Below are positions 55,900-64,000 of a DNA stretch of 64,000 bases, piece by piece. Within the stretch, counting starts at the first letter, position 1. Every line of letters starts with the position of its first letter. Below the pieces are notes generated by a model. The model worked only from the letters and a program-made list of their open reading frames with translations, did not search any database and was not told the DNA's origin. The translations under genes were made by a program, and so were the position numbers. Source of the stretch: JAVBSN01 sp031547045. GTDB lineage: Bacteria; Bacillota; Clostridia; Lachnospirales; Lachnospiraceae. Where the stretch lies: NCBI GenBank assembly GCA_031547045.1, contig JAVBSN010000011.1, positions 1 to 64,000 on the forward strand, written 5' to 3'.

Positions 55900-57093
55900 C
55901 TATTTAACAACTATTTTTACGCTCTTATAAAATTCATCTATATCATCTAATATTTCTTGATGACTATTTTTACTTAATATTACTTGTCCTAATCTATCTG
56001 TTCCATCAACCATTTTATTTACATGAGCCCCTATCTCATAATCATATTGTACATAACCTTTATATTTATCATGGATTATTATATTGTCTAATCTTCCATC
56101 TAATTCACTATAGAGAAGACAAGATGCTACATATCCATTATTTTCATTATACATATTTGTGCATTCTATTGACATATCTAGAGCATTCTTTATTATCATC
56201 TCATAATAATCTTGTCCTATATGCTCCGAAATAATCTCTGGTATTCCTGTTGCTCCTGACCTACCACCTATTTCAATTATTGATACTGTATTATCTTCAC
56301 ATATAAATATATCCATGTTAACTGCACAATTGTTTAAACCTGTAGCCTTAATTGCTTTATTAACTTCTTTATATAGAGATAAATATATATTCTCATCAAT
56401 ACTATATGGTAATATATGCCCTATAGGAATTCCTATATCTCCAATCTTATATATTAATTTTTCATGTGGTAATACTAATAACACTTTTCCATCTTTAATA
56501 AACGCATCTACACCTATTTCATGTCCTGAAATATACTGTTCCATTACAATATATTTCTTATTGGTCATCTTCATTTGTTCATCAAATATCTTTTCTATTT
56601 GATTTGCATCATCTATACATACAATACCCCTACTACCTGATTTATCTACTATCTTCATTACTACTTTTTTATTATGTTTAGATATTAAATCATTGTATGC
56701 TATGTATCCATCTTCTACACTTCTAACAATATGAAACTTGGCAGTATTAACATCATTTTCTACAAAGCATTTCTTCATTAATGCTTTATCGGTTACTACT
56801 TGAGAACTATTCATAGATAAGCCACACAACCCAAGTCTATCACATACATAACCAATTGTACTTACTGCTACATCTGTTCCAGCAGTACATATACCATCTA
56901 TTTGCTCTTTAATTGCTAGCTTTAATACTTCTTCTTGATTAGTAGTATCTATATAATACACCTTATCACCATGCTTAAACCCCGGATAATTACCATCTAT
57001 ACTAACAACAATAGTATATAAACCCATTTCTTTTGCCTTAAGTATCAGCGGAACTTGATACCTACCTGCCCCTAATATCATAATTTTCTTCAT
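55900..57093 (-). CDS. ATP-grasp domain ligase
   Basis: 397 residues: N-terminal Rossmann-like preATP-grasp part (MKKIMILGAGRYQVPLILKA, CTAGTDVAVSTIGYV), ATP-grasp core (VVMKIVDKSGSRGI; KYIVMEQYISGHEIGVDAF; VNMDIFICEDNTVSIIEIGG with metal-binding Asp/Glu) and a C-terminal lobe. Such enzymes join a carboxylate to an amine or thiol through acyl phosphate. Adjacent to a PLP decarboxylase, as in BtrJ/BtrK, it may activate the amino acid that the decarboxylase then acts on; the acceptor is unknown. Confidence 0.85.
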   Translation of the reverse strand: MKKIMILGAGRYQVPLILKAKEMGLYTIVVSIDGNYPGFKHGDKVYYIDTTNQEEVLKLAIKEQIDGICTAGTDVAVSTIGYVCDRLGLCGLSMNSSQVVTDKALMKKCFVENDVNTAKFHIVRSVEDGYIAYNDLISKHNKKVVMKIVDKSGSRGIVCIDDANQIEKIFDEQMKMTNKKYIVMEQYISGHEIGVDAFIKDGKVLLVLPHEKLIYKIGDIGIPIGHILPYSIDENIYLSLYKEVNKAIKATGLNNCAVNMDIFICEDNTVSIIEIGGRSGATGIPEIISEHIGQDYYEMIIKNALDMSIECTNMYNENNGYVASCLLYSELDGRLDNIIIHDKYKGYVQYDYEIGAHVNKMVDGTDRLGQVILSKNSHQEILDDIDEFYKSVKIVVK

Positions 57094-57096
57094 TTT

Positions 57097-58449
57097 CTAC
57101 CCCTTATATACAGGAAAGTATACTCCCCAATAACAATATATTATTAACACAAAATATATTACCTCAATTGCATAACATATATATTTTGTATATTTATCCT
57201 TTTCCCTAAACATCTCTATCAATCTTATTAATCCACTAACTATCAAATAAAAAAACGGTACCATCATAGGTAATATATATCTTCCCTGTGGCTGATAATC
57301 ACTGGCATATGAGTAATATATACTAAGTCCAATAGTTACTAGTACTGCTAAAATTGAACTTACATTAAACCAAACAGCTTGTACATAATCTTTTTTAGCT
57401 TTTGCTTCTTTTATATTTAACAGCTTTATCACTAATCCTATTATTCCTAATACTATAAATGCGCCATATATAATATATGCATATATTGACATAGTTATGT
57501 CTATTGCTCCAAAACATCCAAAGAAACTTATTGCTGTTACCTTTATCCAACCTCCAAGTAACATATCTAATACACTTCTACCCTCTTTCATAGGCGTTAG
57601 TATATTTGAAGGTTTTAGATTATCAATAGCATATTTTTCACCGTAGAGATTACTAGTAGATAATCCTAATATATCTCCATCGTAAATTATATAATTTCTA
57701 ATAAACCACCAACCAGTTAGCAATAACACTACTACAGTAATTATTAGACCTTTTTTAATTACTACTAAAAACCAATTCTTATTTTCTTTGTTAGCAATAA
57801 TATTAGATGCTACAAAATAAATTACTGTACATAGTACAAATCCATATGTGTTGTAATAAGATAAGGCACATACCGAGACTGCTATTCCTGTTCCTATGCA
57901 TGATTTGGCATTCCAATTATTATCCTTACCATATATCCACATATAAAATAGTAATGCACACCCAAACAACGCCATAGAATCCATATTTATATAACTATTT
58001 ATAAATATAAATTGAGGTAGTGTACTTGTTACTATAATAAACAACCAATCATAAGGTTTAGAAAATATACTTTTACCAATTCTAATAATCACATATACTG
58101 TAGCTGTTCCAAATAATACATTAACCAAACGTGCTGCCTTAAGTAAAAACATAAAATCTGTTGAAAATATACTAGCCACCTTCATAAATACAGCACTTAT
58201 AATATATGATGTAATTGGTGTGAATCCGTAGGATATTCCCCATTGTTCATTCCGTATTAACATATCACCACCATGTGGTAAATAACCATTGTTATATATA
58301 AACTCTGGTATTAAATATCGCATCTGCTCATCAGGACTTACTGAAAAGGGTTGTATTACCATCCACATCATTAAAAAAACAAATGCAGAAATAACATATA
58401 TATATTCAAATAGTTTTTGTCTATCATATTTTTGTATCTTCTTATACAT
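57097..58449 (-). CDS. Multi-pass membrane glycosyltransferase, GT39/ArnT-like (DUF2142-like)
   Basis: 450 residues from the ATG at 58449, eight bases after GGGGTG; a GTG at 58455 is too close to the ribosome site. About ten to twelve hydrophobic segments. After the first helix comes QPFSVSPDEQMRYLIPEFIYN, where the SPDE acidic pair in the first loop is the catalytic signature of GT-C enzymes that take sugar from a polyprenyl carrier. First gene of the six-gene operon; together with the GtrB-type enzyme and the SMR pair it makes a complete lipid-linked sugar pathway. Confidence 0.85.
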   Translation of the reverse strand: MYKKIQKYDRQKLFEYIYVISAFVFLMMWMVIQPFSVSPDEQMRYLIPEFIYNNGYLPHGGDMLIRNEQWGISYGFTPITSYIISAVFMKVASIFSTDFMFLLKAARLVNVLFGTATVYVIIRIGKSIFSKPYDWLFIIVTSTLPQFIFINSYINMDSMALFGCALLFYMWIYGKDNNWNAKSCIGTGIAVSVCALSYYNTYGFVLCTVIYFVASNIIANKENKNWFLVVIKKGLIITVVVLLLTGWWFIRNYIIYDGDILGLSTSNLYGEKYAIDNLKPSNILTPMKEGRSVLDMLLGGWIKVTAISFFGCFGAIDITMSIYAYIIYGAFIVLGIIGLVIKLLNIKEAKAKKDYVQAVWFNVSSILAVLVTIGLSIYYSYASDYQPQGRYILPMMVPFFYLIVSGLIRLIEMFREKDKYTKYICYAIEVIYFVLIIYCYWGVYFPVYKG

Positions 58450-58583
58450 AAACACTTCACCCCAAAATAAAATATACCTTTAAAACCTATAATTTTTCTA
58501 TATCAAAATATACCAATATAATATTAGCAGTATATTGTAATAATAAATGCAATATTTACTTACAATTTTCTTACATAAAAATT

Positions 58584-58611
58584 AATGCTGTCGATTCATA
58601 CCGACAGCATT
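58584..58611 (-). terminator. Terminator of the upstream glycosyltransferase operon
   Basis: Stem AATGCTGTCG / CGACAGCATT (58584-58593, 58602-58611), then TAATTTTTA on the minus strand. It separates the operon ending at 58634 from the one starting at 58449. Confidence 0.85.
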
Positions 58612-58633
58612 TTACACTATTATAGTTATTATT

Positions 58634-60454
58634 CTATTTTTCTATTGATTTAATATTATAACCATTATCATTTAGAGCTAGATTTACATTATAATAAGGA
58701 TCTCCTTTTTCTAAAAAGATTTTCCATTTTTCTTTCATATATTCTATTTCTTTATTAAATCTAGCTATTTTTTCTTTAGAAGTTTCGTATCCTCTTGATA
58801 TAGACTCATAATGATATAGCATTACATTTGCATCATATACTATATCATAGCCTGATTCTATAATTGATAGACACAAATCAATATCATTAAATGCTACGGC
58901 TAAATCTTCGTTAAAGCCTCCTACATTTTCAAAGGCTTCCCTATCTACAAGCATACATGCTGCTGTTACTGCACTTACATTTTGTTTAAGAAGTGCTTTG
59001 CAGAAATAACCATTATCATTTCTACTAGTACCAACAAAAGCATGCCCTGCTACACCACCAAGTCCAACAATAACTCCACCATGCTGAACTGTATTATTGC
59101 TATATATTAGTTTAGCACCTACTGCTCCTACATTTTCTTGAACAGCACAACCTAACATATCTTCAAGCCAATTCTTTGTTATAACTTTTATATCATTATT
59201 AAGGAATAGTATATACTCACCTTTGGCAAAACCTACACCATAATTATTTATACTAGAATAATTAAACTCCTTTTCCCATGTTACCACTTTAATTCTATTA
59301 TCTAATGCTTTTAATTCTTCATATTCTTTAAAGGTTTTCTCATCCATACTATTATTTTCAACAATTATTATTTCATAGGTACTATAGCTAGAATATTCTA
59401 ATATTGATGAAACACATCTTCTTAAAACCTTTCTCTGATCCTTATTTGGTATTATTATTGATACTAACGGAGATTCCTCTAAAATATATTCAACCTTATA
59501 AAATCCTAACCTATCTTCTAACCCTGTAACATTTGCTGGTATATTACATCTATTCAAATGCTCTTTAATAGCTTTAGCTCCTAAATCAAAGGCATAACTC
59601 TTGGTTCTAGGATCTTTTGCTGTTGAATTATTATGAACTCTCCAATGATACAACACCTTAGGTATATGATGGATTTTATTAGATTTTTCAACACATCTAA
59701 ATATAAAGTCATAGTCTTGCGATCCATCAAATTCACTTCGAAATCCACCTATTTCATCTACAATAGATTTCTTTACTATAAATGCATGGCAAATATAATT
59801 ATTATTTCTTAATAAGTGAATATTAAAGTCTGATTTGAAATAAGGTTCATAATAAACTTCACCTTCTTCATTTGTTTTATCTTCATCTGTATATATAACC
59901 TCAGCATTATTATTTATAGCCTTTACAGCCTCATACAAAAGGTTACACACATATTTATCATCATGATCCATAAGTGATATATAATCGCCCATAGCTAATT
60001 CTAATGCTTTATTAGTATTTCCTGATATACCATAGTTTTCTCCTAACAATGTGTATTTAATTCTATTATCACTATTAGCATATTCTATAACTTGGCTTAA
60101 TACTTGTTTATCTACACTATCATCAAACAAAGCTATACATAGTTCCCAATTAGAATAGGTTTGTTCAATAACCGAATCTATCATTTCCCTAAGATAATTA
60201 GTAGGCGTATTATAACAAGGCACTATAACACTAATTAAAGGTGAATAGTTGAATTTTTCATCCTTTTGCCTGTTAAGTTCCTCTACTGAAGGCATATTAC
60301 TTCTAAAGTATTCCATATAATCAACATCATAGGGTTTACTTTTATCTGCTACTTTATAATATAATTCCTTAGGACCATATTTAAACAAATAACCTATACC
60401 TTTTTTAATCATATACGGATTCAATTTTCTTAATATAGTTGTTATCCTTGACAC
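58634..60454 (-). CDS. Tandem GT2 glycosyltransferase, two GT-A domains
   Basis: 606 residues: a short basic N-terminus, then two GT2 domains. Domain 1 (about 70-300) has PLISVIVPCYN, DDSVDKQVLS and DHDDKYVCN; domain 2 (about 330-600) has VSIIIPNKDQRK, VENNSMDEKTF and FLNNDIKVITKNW. Closely paralogous to the next gene upstream (DGSQDYDFIFRCVE, HYESISRGYETSKEK appear in both in slightly altered form). Such enzymes polymerise or extend surface rhamnan or capsule glycans with two linkages. A strong terminator follows. Confidence 0.9.
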   Translation of the reverse strand: MSRITTILRKLNPYMIKKGIGYLFKYGPKELYYKVADKSKPYDVDYMEYFRSNMPSVEELNRQKDEKFNYSPLISVIVPCYNTPTNYLREMIDSVIEQTYSNWELCIALFDDSVDKQVLSQVIEYANSDNRIKYTLLGENYGISGNTNKALELAMGDYISLMDHDDKYVCNLLYEAVKAINNNAEVIYTDEDKTNEEGEVYYEPYFKSDFNIHLLRNNNYICHAFIVKKSIVDEIGGFRSEFDGSQDYDFIFRCVEKSNKIHHIPKVLYHWRVHNNSTAKDPRTKSYAFDLGAKAIKEHLNRCNIPANVTGLEDRLGFYKVEYILEESPLVSIIIPNKDQRKVLRRCVSSILEYSSYSTYEIIIVENNSMDEKTFKEYEELKALDNRIKVVTWEKEFNYSSINNYGVGFAKGEYILFLNNDIKVITKNWLEDMLGCAVQENVGAVGAKLIYSNNTVQHGGVIVGLGGVAGHAFVGTSRNDNGYFCKALLKQNVSAVTAACMLVDREAFENVGGFNEDLAVAFNDIDLCLSIIESGYDIVYDANVMLYHYESISRGYETSKEKIARFNKEIEYMKEKWKIFLEKGDPYYNVNLALNDNGYNIKSIEK

Positions 60455-60477
60455 TTTATCCTCCTAAAACAAATGGC

Positions 60478-62910
60478 CTATAATACCTTCAAAGAAAAAT
60501 CTGCCTTATCTAAAGTTAAATTCACATTGTAATAAGGATCACCTTCATCTATTATCTTGCTCCATCTATTTATAAACATTTCCCGTTCTTTATAAAATCG
60601 TTCTATCTTCTCAGGTGTATCTTCCGCACCGCGAGACTTAGATTCATAATGATGTAACATTGCATATGGATTATATACTACTAACTTATCTAAATCCCTT
60701 ATTTTCATACAGTAGTCAATATCATTAAATGCAACCTTATACTTTTCTTCAAATCCACCTACTTGTAAAAATAGAGATTTCTTCGTCATCATACATGCTG
60801 CTGTTACAGCACTATAATCTACTGCAACCTTTGTTCTTGACTGATATAGCCCATCTCTTTCATCAAGTGTAGTAAATACATGACCTGCTATTCCTCCAAA
60901 TCCAACAACTACACCTGCATGTTGTATAGTATTATCATCAAAGTATAATCTACCTCCAACTATACCAACCTCTTCTCGTTGACAAAATCCAACCATCTGA
61001 GATAACCACTCATCATTAATAACCTCTGTATCATTATTTAAAAACAATAAGTATTCTCCATCAGCATTCTCAACACCAAAATTATTTATTGCAGAATAAT
61101 TAAACTCGTCCTTCCAATATACAACCTTTATATTATTTGCCTTTTCAATTTTTTTATAATAATCGAAGGTTTCTTTATCTGTACTATTATTTTCTATAAT
61201 TACTATTTCATAATTTGAATATGTTGTTTTCTCATTTATAGATTTTATACATTTATCTAAATCACTAATATGATCTTTATTTGGTATAATAATTGATACT
61301 AGAGGATTATTTTTAATACTATAAGTAGTCTTATAAAATCCTAAGTCTTCACCCATTTCAACTAAAGCATCTATTCCTAATCTAGCATAATGAGCTTCAA
61401 TTGCTCTCTTCCCTGCTTCAAATGCATATAACTTACTTTCTGGATTACCTGCTGTTGAATTCACATGGTATCTCCAGTGATATAAAATTTTTGGAATATG
61501 ATAAATATTATTAGCATTTTCTATACATCTAAATATAAAATCATAATCTTGAGCTCCATCATAATCAGAATTAAATTGACCTATCTTATCAACCAACTCT
61601 TTCTTTGCAACAAACATATGGCATATATAATTATTACTTCTTAATAAATCTATATTAAAATCTGGTTTGAAATTCGGTTCAAAATATCTTGATTCACTTA
61701 TCTTGTCTTCATCTGTATATATAACGTCTATATCACTATTACTATTTATTGCTTTAACACATTCATATAAAGCATTTGGCGCAAATAAATCATCATGGTC
61801 ACCTAATACAATAAAATCACCCTGTACCAACTTTAATGCTTCATTTGTATTATCTGCTATTCCTAATTCTTTATCTGAAACACTATACTTAACTCTGCTA
61901 TCTAGGGCATATTTCTTTAAATGCTTTTCTAGACTTCCATCATTACCACCGTCCGAAAAACACACTTCCCAATTAGAATAAGTCTGGTTATTAATCGACT
62001 CCATTAATTCCTCTAAATATTTAATTGGTGTTTTATATAATGGCACTATAATACTAAATAAAGGATTAATATCAAACTTCTCCCCCCGCTGTAATTCTAA
62101 TTCTTTCTTATTAGGCTCAGCCTTCTTTCTCCATTGCATATATCCCATATTAGTTTTTCTTTTTATAATCTTTTTTGCCTTTAATATAGTTTTGCTAACA
62201 CCATATTTTTTAATATATTGCAATCCTCTTTTAAATATTTTCTTTTTGTTAAGGTTAATGATTTCATCTTTTCCTGAAAGCATTATGCTTTCTTTGTAAG
62301 TCTTTTCGGCATCTGTAAACTCAAGTACAAGTTTACCTTTTTTTGATATTTTACTGCTAATGGTAAATCCTATATCTGAATTATCACTTAAATATTCTTT
62401 AAAATTAGCAATAACATCACTTCTCGAACTTTTATTTAATTTAATATCTATATCTTGTCCATCAAATTTTACAGTAATATTTACTGGATTTTTAGATAAA
62501 GCCCAGCCCCTTATACTTAACTGTCCATTGGTAACACCTATATAATCTATACAACAACTTACATCCATCTGTTTTTTCTTAAGTTCACCAGTAACTAACT
62601 TAGAAATATTTATTTTTTCACCAGTTGCATTATCCTGAATAAATACTATTAAGTATTTATACTTATCATAATCCTCTGGCAACTTAACTGTATAGAAGCA
62701 TTCTACATCTAGTAATTCATTACTATCAGTTTTCTTACTATCTAATTTTTTATACTTAGTGTATTCTAGGGATAATTCTTTGCTATCCAAACAAACGCCT
62801 AATTTATAGTCGTTTAAATATTTATCTGCTGTATATACTTGTATAATAAAATTATTATAGTCTACAACACTAAACCTAAGTTGTTCTACTAAAAATCCAT
62901 TCTCTAACAT
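60478..62910 (-). CDS. Tandem GT2 glycosyltransferase with N-terminal beta-sandwich domain
   Basis: 810 residues. Residues about 1-225 are a non-catalytic beta-rich domain (YIGVTNGQLSIRGWALSKNP, NKSSRSDVIANFKEYL) seen ahead of glycosyltransferases in Lachnospiraceae and other Firmicutes surface clusters. Two GT2 domains follow (about 275-510: PLFSIIVPLYKTPIKYLEEL; about 540-800: VSIIIPNKDHIS, LLFLNNDTEVIND). It is paralogous to the 606-residue enzyme downstream and overlaps the upstream gene's 3' end by seven bases, so both are read together. Confidence 0.9.
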   Translation of the reverse strand: MLENGFLVEQLRFSVVDYNNFIIQVYTADKYLNDYKLGVCLDSKELSLEYTKYKKLDSKKTDSNELLDVECFYTVKLPEDYDKYKYLIVFIQDNATGEKINISKLVTGELKKKQMDVSCCIDYIGVTNGQLSIRGWALSKNPVNITVKFDGQDIDIKLNKSSRSDVIANFKEYLSDNSDIGFTISSKISKKGKLVLEFTDAEKTYKESIMLSGKDEIINLNKKKIFKRGLQYIKKYGVSKTILKAKKIIKRKTNMGYMQWRKKAEPNKKELELQRGEKFDINPLFSIIVPLYKTPIKYLEELMESINNQTYSNWEVCFSDGGNDGSLEKHLKKYALDSRVKYSVSDKELGIADNTNEALKLVQGDFIVLGDHDDLFAPNALYECVKAINSNSDIDVIYTDEDKISESRYFEPNFKPDFNIDLLRSNNYICHMFVAKKELVDKIGQFNSDYDGAQDYDFIFRCIENANNIYHIPKILYHWRYHVNSTAGNPESKLYAFEAGKRAIEAHYARLGIDALVEMGEDLGFYKTTYSIKNNPLVSIIIPNKDHISDLDKCIKSINEKTTYSNYEIVIIENNSTDKETFDYYKKIEKANNIKVVYWKDEFNYSAINNFGVENADGEYLLFLNNDTEVINDEWLSQMVGFCQREEVGIVGGRLYFDDNTIQHAGVVVGFGGIAGHVFTTLDERDGLYQSRTKVAVDYSAVTAACMMTKKSLFLQVGGFEEKYKVAFNDIDYCMKIRDLDKLVVYNPYAMLHHYESKSRGAEDTPEKIERFYKEREMFINRWSKIIDEGDPYYNVNLTLDKADFSLKVL

Positions 62911-64000
62911 ATTCCTCTAAAGTCCTTCTTTATTAGTTCCTTAATTTCATATCCAGAACCTTTCTCTGGTATATAAAATGCTTCATTAATTAGTTCAAGT
63001 CTCTTTTCTCTTAATTCATCTTCGCCTTTTTCTAATTTTGAAAGAATATTTTTCATCTCGTCCCAATCTTTTACCCAATAAAAACCTTCTGATATTTTCT
63101 TAGCAAAATCATTAAGATGGGTTTCCTTATAAGTAAATATAATAGGTTTACCTGTTAAAAAATATTCTGGTATTATAGACGACTCATCTGTAATCAATAC
63201 ATCCGAAGAATAAAAACTCGGTAAATACTCTTGCTGTTCATCTATAGATGCATTCTCTAACTTTCTATAACATTCTTTATATGCTTCAACCTCTGTTTCA
63301 CTCATTTGCTTTCTAGAAATAAATTCCGAAAATGCTTGTGGATGAGGTCTAAACAAAAATTCTATATTACTATGCTCTCTTATATAATCTACTAGTAAAT
63401 CCTTAAATTCAAAGAAGGTACAATTATTCTCTTCTGTATTCCATCTAGGGGTCCACATAACACGTAGTTTTCGCTCTTTATCAGTATACTTCCAAGAATC
63501 ACTTTCACATCCTACATACTTCTTACCTTCATCTATTTTAGGATAACCTGTAAGCAATACTCTGCTTTTTTTATGAATACAATTATCTTCTACACGGTTA
63601 ACATAATACTTTCTCATTTCTTCAAATTCTGCAAAATGAAAATATGTATTTTTTAAATAGCTTACTGGAAAAGATTCTTCTGCTATATAGCCATCCATAA
63701 ATGGCATACCATAATGTACATAGCCTATCTTAGTATACATAGATACTACGCTACTTTGATATTCTGGTGGCCTGCATATATCATAAGGTGTTTGAAAGAA
63801 TAAATAATCTGGTTGTAAACTTTTTAAATCAAACCATTTCTTGCTTTCATAATCATACCCTTCTATTACTCTACAAGGATAATCCTTAAAATACTCACTT
63901 GCTCCCTCAGAAACATACTCTTCATGAGATAACCCTTTTTTAGGAAGTTGTTTTTTATTAGGTATTGTAACAATAGTTACATCAAATTCATTATCTTCCA
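62904..64000 (-). CDS. CDP-glycerol glycerophosphotransferase-like glycosyltransferase, N-terminus beyond the window
   Basis: The frame stays open to the right edge, so an ATG at 63740 is internal; about 364 residues are visible, starting EDNEFDVTIVTIPNKKQLPK. The C-terminal half has the family's FLFRPHPQAFSEF, DEQQEYLPSFYSSDVLITDE and SSIIPEYFLTGKPIIFTYKE segments. Enzymes of this family (TagB/TagF-like) transfer glycerol phosphate or sugar phosphate units in wall teichoic acid-like polymers. It is the first gene visible of the leftward glycan operon. Confidence 0.85.
   Translation of the reverse strand, partial: EDNEFDVTIVTIPNKKQLPKKGLSHEEYVSEGASEYFKDYPCRVIEGYDYESKKWFDLKSLQPDYLFFQTPYDICRPPEYQSSVVSMYTKIGYVHYGMPFMDGYIAEESFPVSYLKNTYFHFAEFEEMRKYYVNRVEDNCIHKKSRVLLTGYPKIDEGKKYVGCESDSWKYTDKERKLRVMWTPRWNTEENNCTFFEFKDLLVDYIREHSNIEFLFRPHPQAFSEFISRKQMSETEVEAYKECYRKLENASIDEQQEYLPSFYSSDVLITDESSIIPEYFLTGKPIIFTYKETHLNDFAKKISEGFYWVKDWDEMKNILSKLEKGEDELREKRLELINEAFYIPEKGSGYEIKELIKKDFRGIC

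Overview
This window looks like chromosome of a low-GC Gram-positive anaerobe of the class Clostridia, most like the Lachnospirales or relatives. The evidence is the strongly AT-rich sequence, AGGAGG-type ribosome sites, a T-box before pheST, a Firmicute-type 6S RNA, a YtrA-type GntR/ABC operon, NiaR, and a Csp-like subtilase. A SpoIID-domain protein and a YkfC-like peptidase fit a spore former, but no core sporulation gene is present. No rRNA, tRNA, CRISPR array, insertion sequence or phage gene was seen, so this is mostly core chromosome.

Layout. 1-1.5 kb: a truncated neurotransmitter:sodium symporter-family transporter, then a decayed coding remnant. 1.5-7.4 kb: a Csp-like subtilase, then an operon of ABC ATPase, two ABC-2 permeases and a membrane diguanylate cyclase. 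7.5-13.9 kb: one giant surface protein of about 2,100 residues. 14-18.7 kb: a metallophosphoesterase, a TPM-domain/zinc-ribbon pair and a cluster of unusual small proteins. 18.8-26.7 kb: HtrA, a PfoR-like membrane protein next to NiaR with a candidate operator between them, an ABC-F ATPase preceded by a decayed zinc-ribbon gene, and a typA/bipA gene broken by one in-frame stop codon. 26.8-33 kb: a chemoreceptor, then an RND exporter with a large coiled-coil insertion, co-transcribed with its TetR regulator behind a clear promoter/operator. 33-38.2 kb: a YkfC-like peptidase, a YtrA-type regulator/ABC operon and an Sfp-type phosphopantetheinyl transferase. 38.5-44.1 kb: queA, pheT, pheS with a T-box, and a YihY-family protein. 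44-52 kb: a SpoIID-domain protein, 6S RNA, a PPi-type phosphofructokinase, a lysophospholipase-like hydrolase and an LCP ligase.

52-64 kb is a cell-surface glycan region read mostly leftward. The right part has a CDP-glycerol glycerophosphotransferase-like gene that runs off the window, then two paralogous tandem-domain GT2 glycosyltransferases. The left part is a tight six-gene operon: a multi-pass GT39-like membrane enzyme, an ATP-grasp ligase, a type III PLP decarboxylase, a split SMR/EamA flippase pair and a GtrB-type lipid-linked glycosyltransferase. This combines an Arn/Gtr-like lipid-carrier logic with amino-acid activation and decarboxylation, and it is the best candidate here for an undescribed surface-modification pathway.

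The main sequence-level surprises are the in-frame TAA in typA, the frameshifted mini zinc-ribbon gene, the paired inverted repeats between 6S RNA and the phosphofructokinase gene, the coiled-coil RND protein, and the giant surface protein with a cytoplasmic tail.
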